DNA from: Alectryocaccomicrobium faecavium
GTDB taxonomy: Bacteria > Bacillota > Clostridia > Christensenellales > Aristaeellaceae
DNA: 18,359 nt
Assembly: GCA_018713425.1 (NCBI GenBank)
Contig: DVOT01000249.1
Span: 1 to 18,359, forward strand
Direction: 5' to 3'
A program made the translations under genes and the position numbers. The notes beneath the pieces are model-generated. The model saw only the letters and a program-made list of their open reading frames with translations. It ran no database searches and was not told where the DNA came from. How positions within the stretch are numbered: the stretch's first letter is position 1; each line of letters begins with the position of its first letter. This document shows positions 1 to 7,220 of this stretch, one piece after another.

Positions 1-501
1 ACGCTAATCATGCTGGTTAACTTCATCAATGTGCCGGTGGTTCTGCTGGCAACGCCGCTGTGGAACAAGCTATTGTGGCGCAAATCCCGCTTCACCATTT
101 TGTATCTGTCCATGAGCGTCTATTTGATGCACTATGTGCTGCTTTCTTTGGTCACGAACAGCGCGATTTGGCTGTATGTTGCGGCCATGATCGTCAACTT
201 CTTGCTGGCAGCGGGCATCAATTTGAGTTTTATGGGCATTCCCTATGTCAATATGCCTGCCGAAAGCCAAACTTCGCATTTGGGATTTTATTCCACTATG
301 GCGAACGTTGCGGCATTCCTGGGCGTCACGCTGGGTCGGCAGTTCATTTTGGCGACGGAAGGATATACGCTGAATCTGCTGGGATTTTCCATGGTCAATA
401 AGCAATACATTCTTTTGCTTACGGCGGCGCTGATGTTGCTGGCCGTGCTAGGCATATGGCGCATCCAGAAAAAGACGGTGGAAACGGATTCGGACATTTG
501 A
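1..501 (+). CDS. MFS-type transporter, C-terminal part (5' end outside window)
   Basis: The reading frame is open from base 1 and stops with TGA at 499-501, so the N-terminal half lies upstream of the window. The visible 166 residues contain about five hydrophobic helices separated by short polar loops. One loop carries PYVNMPAESQ before a helix starting near STMANVAAFLGVTLGRQF. This kind of loop and glycine-rich helix is typical of the second half of major facilitator superfamily carriers. The tail IQKKTVETDSDI is short and polar, as expected for a cytoplasmic C terminus. An ATG at position 10 exists, but it falls inside a helix and has no ribosome binding site, so it is unlikely to be the real start. 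The substrate cannot be told from this fragment. The gene ends about 25 bases before a strong hairpin and converges on the dehydrogenase operon. Confidence 0.75.
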   Translation, partial: TLIMLVNFINVPVVLLATPLWNKLLWRKSRFTILYLSMSVYLMHYVLLSLVTNSAIWLYVAAMIVNFLLAAGINLSFMGIPYVNMPAESQTSHLGFYSTMANVAAFLGVTLGRQFILATEGYTLNLLGFSMVNKQYILLLTAALMLLAVLGIWRIQKKTVETDSDI

Positions 502-527
502 TAGTAAAGGTTGCGGAAATTTGCACC

Positions 528-560
528 AATAAAAGAGCCCCCGCGGGGGGCTCTTTTATT
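528..560. terminator. Symmetric (bidirectional) rho-independent terminator
   Basis: Two 15-base arms, 528-542 and 546-560, are perfect reverse complements around a 3-base loop (gcg). The inner stem is five G:C pairs, and the outer stem ends in an A-run on one side and a T-run on the other. Each strand therefore reads as a GC stem followed by U-rich RNA. It sits between the convergent transporter gene (ends 501) and the E1 gene (ends 589), so it probably ends transcription from both sides. Confidence 0.9.
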
Positions 561-588
561 GATGTTTGTGGGAATGTGGTTTGGCAGG

Positions 589-3054
589 TTATACGCCCTT
601 GGCTTCGCAATCCAGCTTGTGCACCAAGGTCTGGTTGGTGGTGCGCTCCCAGCCCTTCAGCGGCACGATCTTGGCGTCGATCGCATCCAGGATCCAGGAC
701 GGCTGCGGGAAGAAGGCTTCTTCCAGTTCATGCGCGGGCGTGATCCAGTTGCGCGCACCCACCACGACCGGCGGCGCATCCAAATCGTCAAAGGCCATTT
801 GCGTCACGTTGCTGGCCACTTCGTTGGCGTAGGAACCGCGCTCGCAGGCGTCGGTCACGACGACCAGACGGCCGGTCTTCTTCACGGATTCGAGCACCAG
901 CGAGTAATCGAACGGCACCAGGGAGCGCGCGTCGATCACTTCGGCGGACATGCCATACTTTTCTTCCAGCATCTTGGCCGCATCCAGCGCACGATAGAGC
1001 ACCGCGCCAAAGGTGAGGATGGTGATGTCCTTACCGGGCTTCTTGATATCCGGCTTGCCGATTTCGATCTCGTAATACTCTTCCGGCACGCCGCCCTCGT
1101 GGAACATTTCGCCGATATCGTAAATGCGCTGGCTCTCGAAGAACACCACGGGATCGGTGCCGGCGAGCGCCGAAGCCATCAGGCCCTTCGCGTCGTACGG
1201 CGTGGCCGGGAACACGACCTTGAGGCCCGGAATGTGCGCGGTGAGCGCGGTCCAGTCCTGAGAATGCTGCGCGCCGTACTTGGAACCCACGGACACGCGG
1301 AGCACCACGGGCATTTTGATGATGTCGGCGGACATGGCCTGCCACTTGGACATCTGGTTGAACACTTCGTCGCCCGCGCGGCCCAGGAAGTCGCAGTACA
1401 TCAGCTCGACTAGCGCGCGGCCACCCGCCATGGCGTAACCGACGGCGGTGCCGACGATCGCGGCCTCGGAAATGGGGGCGTTGAACAGGCGGTGATAGGG
1501 CAGGGCTTCCGTCAGACCGCGGTACACGGCAAACGCGCCGCCCCAGTCGCGGTTCTCCTCGCCATAGGCTACCAGCGTGGGGTCTTTGTAGAAGCGGTCG
1601 ATGATCGCCTCAAAAAGGCCGTCGCGCAGCTGATAGACGCGATTCTTGCTGACGGGCTTGCCGTCCTTCATATAATAGCGCTCTTTCTTGGCAATGGCCT
1701 GCACGCGCGGGTTCTCGCTCATGGGCATCAGCACATCGGGCTGCGCGTCGGAGAATTTTTCCACGTGGCCATTGGAGAACATCATATTGGCGATGGCATC
1801 CGGCTCGGCATGTAGATCCATGCGCGGGGACACGCTATCGTCGATGGCGCGCTTGAAGCTCTTGAAGATCAGCTCCTTCACGTGTTCGGCGATGGCGTCG
1901 CACTCGGCTTCGGTGGCAACGCCGGCTTCCACGAGCTGCGCGCGATAGGTGACCAGCGGATCGACGGCCTTCCAGGCGGCCATTTCTTCCTGCGTGCGGT
2001 AGCTGGAAGCGTCGGACGGGCTGTGGCCCGCGTAGCGGTAGGTGACCACATCGAGCAGCACCGGGCCCTGACCCTTGAGCAGGAGATCCTTCTTGCGGCC
2101 CACCGCTTCGATCACGGCCAGCGGGTTGTAGCCATCCACGCGTTCGGCGTGCATCTGGTTGACGGCAAAGCCAGCGCCCAGGCGCGCGAGCACGTCGTAG
2201 CCCATGGTTTCGCCATTGGTCTGGCCGCCCATGCCGTACTGGTTATTGAAAATGTTGAACAGCACCGGCAGGCCGCCCTTGAAGCCTTCCTCCCAGAGCT
2301 TATCGAACTGGCCCATAGAAGCGAAATTCAGCGCCTCGAGCACCGGGCCGCAACCCAGGGAACCGTCGCCGATGTTCGCCACAACGATGCCGCCCTTGCG
2401 GTTCACGCGCTTGAACAGCGCCGCGCCCGCCGCGATGCCCGCCGAGCCGCCCACGATGGCGTTGTTCGGATAAATGCCAAACGGCGTGAAGAAGGTGTGC
2501 ATGGAGCCGCCCAGGCCGCGGTTGAAGCCGGTCTTGCGGGCGAAGATTTCCGCCATGGCGCCATAGAGCAGGAATTCAATGGCCAGCTCCTTCACGCTGT
2601 CGTGCTCGCCGGTTTCCACCACGCGCAGGGTCTCGCCGTTGAGGAAATTCTTCATGATGTCCATCAAGGCGTCGTCGCCGAGCTTTTCGATGGAAGAAAG
2701 GCCCTTGGCGAGGATTTCGCCGTGGCTGCGGTGGGAGCCAAAGGTGTAGTCATCCACCGTGAGGTGGAAGGCCTGGCCGACCGCCGAAGCTTCCTGGCCC
2801 ATGGAAAGGTGCGCCGGGCCGGGATGGTTGTAGGCGACGCCATTGTACTCGCCCGTGGTCTTGATCAGGTTGATCATGGTTTCAAACTCGCGCAGCAGGA
2901 ACATATCCCGGTAGATGTCCAGGAACTGCTGGCGGGTGAAGTTGCCCAGCTCGTCCTTGACGGTCTTCTGGTAAGTATTCAGCGGGATGTCGTCAAACGA
3001 GAGCTTGCCAGGCGCACGCACCACGGCGGGATCAATGAATAGGGATTTAGGCAT
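589..3054 (-). CDS. 2-oxo acid dehydrogenase E1, fused alpha-beta subunits
   Basis: The 821-residue protein carries the thiamine-diphosphate-dependent decarboxylase (E1) of a pyruvate- or branched-chain-type dehydrogenase complex, with both subunits in one chain. The alpha part (about 45-400) has HRSHGE at 108-113, GLGGSMH at 180-186, and the TPP/Mg motif GDG at 229-231 ending in NN at 270-271. It also has the loop TYRYAGHSPSD at 338-348. The beta part (about 470-805) has GEEN at 498-501, PISEAA at 527-532 with the likely TPP-activating Glu530, and GAQHSQDW at 594-601. About 50 residues (roughly 118-167) sit between AKG and the GGSMH region, where two-subunit E1-alpha proteins have a much shorter link. 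The start is preceded by AAGGAGG about 8 bases upstream. It is the last gene of the E2-E3-E1 operon, 31 bases after E3. Fused E1 chains of this size are known in Firmicutes. Whether the substrate is pyruvate, acetoin or a branched-chain keto acid cannot be decided here. Confidence 0.93.
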   Translation of the reverse strand: MPKSLFIDPAVVRAPGKLSFDDIPLNTYQKTVKDELGNFTRQQFLDIYRDMFLLREFETMINLIKTTGEYNGVAYNHPGPAHLSMGQEASAVGQAFHLTVDDYTFGSHRSHGEILAKGLSSIEKLGDDALMDIMKNFLNGETLRVVETGEHDSVKELAIEFLLYGAMAEIFARKTGFNRGLGGSMHTFFTPFGIYPNNAIVGGSAGIAAGAALFKRVNRKGGIVVANIGDGSLGCGPVLEALNFASMGQFDKLWEEGFKGGLPVLFNIFNNQYGMGGQTNGETMGYDVLARLGAGFAVNQMHAERVDGYNPLAVIEAVGRKKDLLLKGQGPVLLDVVTYRYAGHSPSDASSYRTQEEMAAWKAVDPLVTYRAQLVEAGVATEAECDAIAEHVKELIFKSFKRAIDDSVSPRMDLHAEPDAIANMMFSNGHVEKFSDAQPDVLMPMSENPRVQAIAKKERYYMKDGKPVSKNRVYQLRDGLFEAIIDRFYKDPTLVAYGEENRDWGGAFAVYRGLTEALPYHRLFNAPISEAAIVGTAVGYAMAGGRALVELMYCDFLGRAGDEVFNQMSKWQAMSADIIKMPVVLRVSVGSKYGAQHSQDWTALTAHIPGLKVVFPATPYDAKGLMASALAGTDPVVFFESQRIYDIGEMFHEGGVPEEYYEIEIGKPDIKKPGKDITILTFGAVLYRALDAAKMLEEKYGMSAEVIDARSLVPFDYSLVLESVKKTGRLVVVTDACERGSYANEVASNVTQMAFDDLDAPPVVVGARNWITPAHELEEAFFPQPSWILDAIDAKIVPLKGWERTTNQTLVHKLDCEAKGV

Positions 3055-3085
3055 GGTCGTTCTCCTCCTTCAATCATTGCGCTAA

Positions 3086-4456
3086 TTATTTGTCGTCAAA
3101 CTCCCACAGGGTTTCACGGATGATTTCGCTGACCGTCGGATGCGGGAAGATGATCTCGCGCGCGTCGGTCACGCGCAGCTCGTTTTCAATCATTTCGGCC
3201 GCGCCCCAGATGATTTCGCTGGAATAGGAGCCCAGCATATGCACGCCCAGGATGTTGCGGTGCTTTTTGTCCACCAGAATCTTGCAAATGCCGTCCCCGC
3301 CTTCGTTTTCCGCCACAAAGCGGCCCGCGTAGCGCATGGAAAGCTTTTTCACTTCATAATCGATGCCCGCGTCTTTCGCGGCTTCTTCGGAAAGACCCAC
3401 GCTCGCCACTTCGGGCTGCGTGTAGATCACGGAAGGATTCGCGTTGTAGCGCATATGATCCGGCTTGCCCAGGATCGTGTTGATGGCCACCTCGCTCTCG
3501 CGATAGGCGGTGTGCGCCAGCATATAGCGGCCCGTCACGTCGCCGGTGGCATACACGTTTTCCACGCTGGTGCGCATCTTATCGTCGGTTACGATGCCCG
3601 CGCGGTCGGTCACGACGCCGAGGTTCTCCAGGCCGATGCCCTTGATGTTGGCGCGGCGGCCAATGGAAACGAGCGCCTTGTCGAACGGCACTTCCAGCGG
3701 CTTGCCGCCCGCTTCACAGGCGATCTTGCCTTCGGCGATGGAAACGACCTTGGTGCTCAGCAGGAAGGTAACGCCCTTCTTTTCGTATTCCTTTTGCAGC
3801 ATGGCGCTGATTTCGCGGTCGGTCGCGCCCGCGATGTGATCCAGCATTTCAATAACCGTGACTTTGCTGCCCGCGGTGGCGTAGTAAGCGGCCATTTCCA
3901 GGCCGATCACGCCGCCGCCGATGATGGCCAGGCGCTCGGGAACGGCGTCCAGCGTGAGCACTTCGCGGTTGGTGAGCAGATAACCCGCCTCAATGCCTTC
4001 CTTCAGGCCGGGGATCGGCGGAAGGGAAGGGGAGGAACCGGTGGCGATCAGCAGGCGCTTGGCCTGGTACTTCTGGCCCGCGGCTTCCACTTCGTAGCCG
4101 CCTTCCACGCGGCCCACGATGCTGGCGCGCTCCTTCACCACGGTGACACCCGCGCCTTTCATTTTCGCGCCCACGCCGGAAACCAGCGTGCGCACCACCT
4201 TGCCGCGGCGCGCGACGACGGCCTTGTGGTCGAGAGAGGCGTTTTCGGTTTTCACGCCGTACTTTTCGCCGTGCAGCGCGTAATCGTACACCTTTGCGGA
4301 ATAGAGCAGCGCCTTGGAGGGAATGCAGCCTTCGTTCAGGCACACGCCGCCCAGCGCGTTCATTTCAAACAGGCATGTAGACAGCTTCGCATGCCCGGCG
4401 CGTTCCGCCGCGAGGTAGCCCGCGGGGCCGCCGCCCAGGATAATCAGATCGTACAT
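3086..4456 (-). CDS. lpdA: Dihydrolipoyl dehydrogenase (E3)
   Basis: This 456-residue flavoprotein reoxidises dihydrolipoamide on E2 with NAD+, completing the cycle of the 2-oxo acid dehydrogenase complex. The FAD-binding GGGPAGY lies at residues 8-14. The redox-active disulfide is in GGVCLNEGCIPSK (Cys39 and Cys44). The NAD-binding GGGVIGLE lies at 180-187 and a second FAD-contacting motif, YATGDVTG, follows. The C-terminal HPTVSE supplies the catalytic base His439 with Glu444. The length is normal for the family, and no lipoyl domain is fused to the N terminus. Only 15 bases separate it from the E2 stop. The E2 stop TAA runs directly into the ribosome binding site TAAGGAGGAAGG, so the two are surely cotranscribed. 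The symbol could equally be pdhD, bfmBC or acoL depending on the substrate. Confidence 0.96.
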   Translation of the reverse strand: MYDLIILGGGPAGYLAAERAGHAKLSTCLFEMNALGGVCLNEGCIPSKALLYSAKVYDYALHGEKYGVKTENASLDHKAVVARRGKVVRTLVSGVGAKMKGAGVTVVKERASIVGRVEGGYEVEAAGQKYQAKRLLIATGSSPSLPPIPGLKEGIEAGYLLTNREVLTLDAVPERLAIIGGGVIGLEMAAYYATAGSKVTVIEMLDHIAGATDREISAMLQKEYEKKGVTFLLSTKVVSIAEGKIACEAGGKPLEVPFDKALVSIGRRANIKGIGLENLGVVTDRAGIVTDDKMRTSVENVYATGDVTGRYMLAHTAYRESEVAINTILGKPDHMRYNANPSVIYTQPEVASVGLSEEAAKDAGIDYEVKKLSMRYAGRFVAENEGGDGICKILVDKKHRNILGVHMLGSYSSEIIWGAAEMIENELRVTDAREIIFPHPTVSEIIRETLWEFDDK

Positions 4457-4471
4457 GGTGAACCTTCCTCC

Positions 4472-5809
4472 TTATTCCGCCAGCAGCAGCGTGATGTTTT
4501 CCAGGTTCTGGCACAGCGCGTGCAGGAAGCGGCTGGCGGGAGCGCCGTCCAGCGCGCGGTGGTCGTAGGTGAGGGAGAGCGTCATGGACGGATACAGCGC
4601 AAGCTGGCCATTCACTTCGCGCACGCGGTTCACAATGGTGTTCACGCCCAGGATGCCCGTCTGCGGCGGGTTGATCACCGGGGTGAAGCTTTCGATGCCC
4701 AGAGAGCCGAGGTTGCTCACGGTGAAGGAGCCATCGCGCAGCAAATCCGGATTGATGGTACCGGCCTTGCAATCGTTGGCGAGCTTCTTGGCCACCTGCG
4801 AAATTTCTTTGAGGCTGAGCGTATCGGCCTTGAAGATGGTGGGCACCATCAGGCCGCGATCGGTATCCACGGCCACGCCCAGGTTGACATGGCGGTAGTA
4901 CTTCATCTGGTCGCCGCCCAGCAGGTTCGCGTTCAGCGCGCGGAAATCGGGGTTGGCCAGCGTGCGGGAAACCGCGTAGAGAATGATGTCGTTGAGGGTG
5001 ATTTTTTCCATGCCGCGCTGTGCGCCCTTTTCCTTGAAGAGCTTGCGCAGCTTCTGGATTTCGGTGCAGTCGAACGAGGCGTTGTGCGTGAGCTGCGCCA
5101 TCGAGGTGAGAGAACCGAGCATCGCCTTGGCGATGACCTTGCGGATGTTGGGCATCGGCTCGATGTAGGTATCGCTCTCGGGCGCTGCGGCAGCCGCTGC
5201 CGGCGCGGCTTCGGGCGCTTTCGCCGCCAAATCGCCAAGCGTGACCATGCCGCCCATGCCGGTACCCGTTGCGCCGCCGGCATACGCGCCCCGCGCCGCA
5301 GGACTCACGCGCAAGCCCTCGTCCAGCAGGCGCTGCACGTCGCGCGCGATCACACGGCCATCCGGGCCAGTGGGCACTGCTTTGGAAAGATCCGCGCCGC
5401 TGGAGGCCGCCATGGCCTTGGCGCGCGGGGAAATCTTCATACCATCGCCCACAGTGCCGGTCGCTTCGATCGCTTCGGCGGCAGGCGCGGGGCTCTCCGC
5501 CTCGCTGGACGCGGCGGGCGCGGCTTCAGCGCCCGCGTCGCCATTGGGCGCGAATTCGGCATAGCTTTCGCCGGCGTTGCCGATTACGCAGACGTTTGTG
5601 AGGCAGGGGACGTCGTCGCCCTCTTCGAAGAAGCGCGCGAGCAGCGTGCCCGCCACTTTGGCCTCTTCATCGAAGGCGGCCTTATCGGTTTCGTAGGAGA
5701 AGAGCACGTCGCCAACGTTCACGCTGTCGCCGACGTTCTTCTTCCAAGCGGTGATGATGCAGCTTTCCACGGACTGGCCTTGCCGTGGCATAATGATTGC
5801 AGTCGCCAT
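4472..5809 (-). CDS. Dihydrolipoamide acyltransferase (E2), lipoyl domain plus catalytic core
   Basis: This 445-residue protein is the structural and acyl-transfer core of the complex. Residues 1-80 form one lipoyl domain, with the lipoylated Lys43 in ETDKAAFDEEA. An Ala/Pro/Glu-rich linker follows (about 85-120). A peripheral subunit-binding domain lies at about 124-162 (ISPRAKAM through GPDGRVIARDV). Residues 168-195 (SPAARG through GTGMGGMVTLGDL) look like a second, shortened copy. The catalytic domain runs from about 218 to the end, with DHRALDG at 416-422 (His417, Asp421). The frame is open to an ATG at 5857, but the ATG at 5809 is chosen because AGGGGA lies 6 bases upstream and the lipoyl domain begins right there. 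It is the first gene of the operon and diverges from the Nudix-proBA unit. The acyl substrate is undetermined. Confidence 0.93.
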   Translation of the reverse strand: MATAIIMPRQGQSVESCIITAWKKNVGDSVNVGDVLFSYETDKAAFDEEAKVAGTLLARFFEEGDDVPCLTNVCVIGNAGESYAEFAPNGDAGAEAAPAASSEAESPAPAAEAIEATGTVGDGMKISPRAKAMAASSGADLSKAVPTGPDGRVIARDVQRLLDEGLRVSPAARGAYAGGATGTGMGGMVTLGDLAAKAPEAAPAAAAAAPESDTYIEPMPNIRKVIAKAMLGSLTSMAQLTHNASFDCTEIQKLRKLFKEKGAQRGMEKITLNDIILYAVSRTLANPDFRALNANLLGGDQMKYYRHVNLGVAVDTDRGLMVPTIFKADTLSLKEISQVAKKLANDCKAGTINPDLLRDGSFTVSNLGSLGIESFTPVINPPQTGILGVNTIVNRVREVNGQLALYPSMTLSLTYDHRALDGAPASRFLHALCQNLENITLLLAE

Positions 5810-5815
5810 AGTTTT

Positions 5816-5821
5816 TCCCCT
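5816..5821 (-). promoter_or_regulatory. Ribosome binding site fixing the E2 start
   Basis: On the minus strand AGGGGA is followed by 6 bases and the ATG at 5809. Upstream in-frame ATGs at 5824 and 5857 lack a comparable site, and the one at 5857 lies upstream of the predicted transcription start. Confidence 0.65.
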
Positions 5822-5847
5822 CATATCATTGATTTTAGGATACTTTG

Positions 5848-5877
5848 ATTGTAACAAACTTCAGTTTTAGAAATCAA
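5848..5877 (-). promoter_or_regulatory. Candidate sigma-A promoter for the E2-E3-E1 operon
   Basis: Read on the minus strand, TTGATT (5877-5872) is followed by an 18-base spacer and TACAAT (5853-5848). The -10 is preceded by TGT, which fits an extended -10 (TGn). Transcription would begin near 5841, giving a leader of about 30 bases before the E2 ATG at 5809. Confidence 0.55.
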
Positions 5878-5940
5878 CGAATGTGCGAAATATTTTCGCG
5901 ATCTTCATTATATTTAACACGCCGGAGCGGAAAAGTGCGG

Positions 5941-5946
5941 TATAAT
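5941..5946 (+). promoter_or_regulatory. Candidate -10 element for the Nudix-proB-proA operon
   Basis: A perfect TATAAT lies 36 bases before the Nudix GTG start. No good -35 is present at 16-18 bases; TTAACA is found upstream but with a 21-base gap. The promoter may depend on an activator, or the hexamer may be only part of the true site. The leader is too short for a T-box or riboswitch. Confidence 0.45.
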
Positions 5947-5970
5947 AAGGAATCAAGTAGCGAAGCGGAA

Positions 5971-5976
5971 AGGGGA
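5971..5976 (+). promoter_or_regulatory. Ribosome binding site fixing the Nudix GTG start
   Basis: AGGGGA is followed by 6 bases and then GTG at 5983. The reading frame is open further upstream to 5845, but that stretch holds the divergent promoters and codes for residues unlike any Nudix N terminus. The GTG is therefore preferred. Confidence 0.6.
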
Positions 5977-5982
5977 AGCGCT

Positions 5983-6429
5983 GTGCCTGTGCGAAATTCT
6001 GCCAAAGCGCTCGTCCTCCACGAGGATCGGATTCTACTCAACCGGTGTGCTTCTCATTATGGGGAGTATTATGCGCTGCCCGGAGGGGGACAACGGCCTG
6101 GAGAATTGCTCACGGAGGCGGTTTGCCGGGAACTGTTGGAGGAGACGGGATTCGCTGTGGAACCCGTGCGCCTCAGCGCCGTTTACGAATGCATCACCGG
6201 CGGGCGCTCGGGAAACAATCATAAGTTGTATTTCATCTTCCTGTGCCGGCTGACGGGGGCAAAGACGCGGGTGCCCACCGAACTGGACGCCTATCAAATC
6301 GACCAAAAATGGGTGCCACTGGACCAGATCGCGAAGGTGAACCTGTTTCCGCGCATCGTGCGCAACAACATCGTGCGCATGCTTGCCACAGAAGAAACCA
6401 TATATTTAGGATCGGAGCGCAGAAAATGA
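5983..6429 (+). CDS. Nudix hydrolase
   Basis: This 148-residue protein is a single Nudix domain, the Mg-dependent fold that cleaves nucleoside diphosphates linked to another group. The Nudix box is complete: Gly35, Glu41, then RELLEETGF at 49-57 match the G-x5-E-x7-REUxEExGU signature. The core begins at SAKALVLHEDRILLNR, the usual first strand. GTG is taken as start because AGGGGA lies 6 bases upstream. The stop TGA overlaps the proB ATG in ATGA, so proB translation is probably coupled to it. The substrate cannot be predicted from the sequence. Nudix enzymes range from house-cleaning of oxidised nucleotides to ADP-sugar hydrolysis. Its place in front of proB suggests shared expression and does not prove a role in proline synthesis. 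Confidence 0.88.
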   Translation: MPVRNSAKALVLHEDRILLNRCASHYGEYYALPGGGQRPGELLTEAVCRELLEETGFAVEPVRLSAVYECITGGRSGNNHKLYFIFLCRLTGAKTRVPTELDAYQIDQKWVPLDQIAKVNLFPRIVRNNIVRMLATEETIYLGSERRK

Positions 6430-7220
6430 AAGCCATTCAGGACGCAAAGCGGATTGTATTCAAAGTGGGAACCTCGTCGCTTACATACGAAACGGGCCTG
6501 ATCAACATCCGGCAAATGGAATCGCTCTGCCGCGTGCTCAGCGATGTACGCAATTCCGGGCGGGAAGTGATCCTGGTCTCTTCGGGCGCCATATCTGTGG
6601 GCTTGGCCAAGCTGGGCATCGTGCGCACGGCGCATTCTATGCCCGAAAAGCAGGCCGCCGCCGCCGTTGGCCAGTGTGAGCTGATGTATCTGTACGATAA
6701 GCATTTCACCGAATACCACCACAAGCTGGGGCAGATTCTGCTCACTCGCGAAGACATCGACCACGCCTGGCGCAAGGCGAACATCGTCAACACTTTCGAA
6801 AGCCTGCTGGGCATGGGCGCCATCCCCATCGTCAATGAAAACGATACCGTGGCCACGGAGGAAATCTCCGTGGGCGATAACGACACGCTTTCCGCCGTGG
6901 TCGCCGGGCTAACGCATGCCGACGCGCTGGTGATCCTCTCGGATATCGATGGATTGTTCACCGCCAACCCGGCCACCAATCCAGACGCGCGCCTGATCCC
7001 CCGCGTGACGGAAATTGACGACGCGCTGCGTGGCATCGCGGAAGGCGCGGGCTCCCTGCGCGGAACCGGCGGCATGGCGACCAAGATTTCCGCGGCGGGT
7101 ATCTGCTTTGAAAACGATTGCACCATGGCCATCATCAACGGCGCGTATCCCGAAAGGATTTACGACCTGCTGGAAGGCCGGTCGGTGGGCACGCTGTTTC
7201 AAAAGGAGGAAAGCAAATGA
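6426..7220 (+). CDS. proB: Glutamate 5-kinase, short form without PUA domain
   Basis: The protein phosphorylates L-glutamate to glutamyl 5-phosphate, the first and usually proline-inhibited step of proline synthesis. It is an amino-acid-kinase fold: FKVGTSSL at 12-19, VSSGAISVG at 51-59, NENDTV at 137-142, GDNDTLSA at 150-157, LSDIDGLFT at 171-179 and GTGGMATK at 213-220. It has 264 residues and ends right after the kinase domain. The C-terminal PUA domain of the roughly 370-residue E. coli type is absent; PUA-less forms are known in other bacteria. The start ATG overlaps the Nudix stop and GGAG lies 8 bases upstream. The stop TGA overlaps the proA ATG. Confidence 0.96.
   Translation: MKAIQDAKRIVFKVGTSSLTYETGLINIRQMESLCRVLSDVRNSGREVILVSSGAISVGLAKLGIVRTAHSMPEKQAAAAVGQCELMYLYDKHFTEYHHKLGQILLTREDIDHAWRKANIVNTFESLLGMGAIPIVNENDTVATEEISVGDNDTLSAVVAGLTHADALVILSDIDGLFTANPATNPDARLIPRVTEIDDALRGIAEGAGSLRGTGGMATKISAAGICFENDCTMAIINGAYPERIYDLLEGRSVGTLFQKEESK

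Noticed and set aside
1882..3042. A 386-codon open frame on the plus strand antisense to E1
   Set aside because: It is a shadow of the E1 gene in GC-rich DNA, with low-complexity His/Ala/Arg-rich sequence and no domain.
3140..5848. A 902-codon open frame on the plus strand antisense to E3 and E2
   Set aside because: Its product is rich in His, Arg, Ala and Gly without recognisable motifs. It mirrors the codon bias of the two well-supported genes on the other strand, and no ribosome binding site or promoter supports it.
5848..5856. TTGT-ACAA-like dyad overlapping the E2 promoter, considered as a Rex redox-regulator site
   Set aside because: It is only a short half-like match and lacks the longer inverted repeat with spacer expected of Rex operators.
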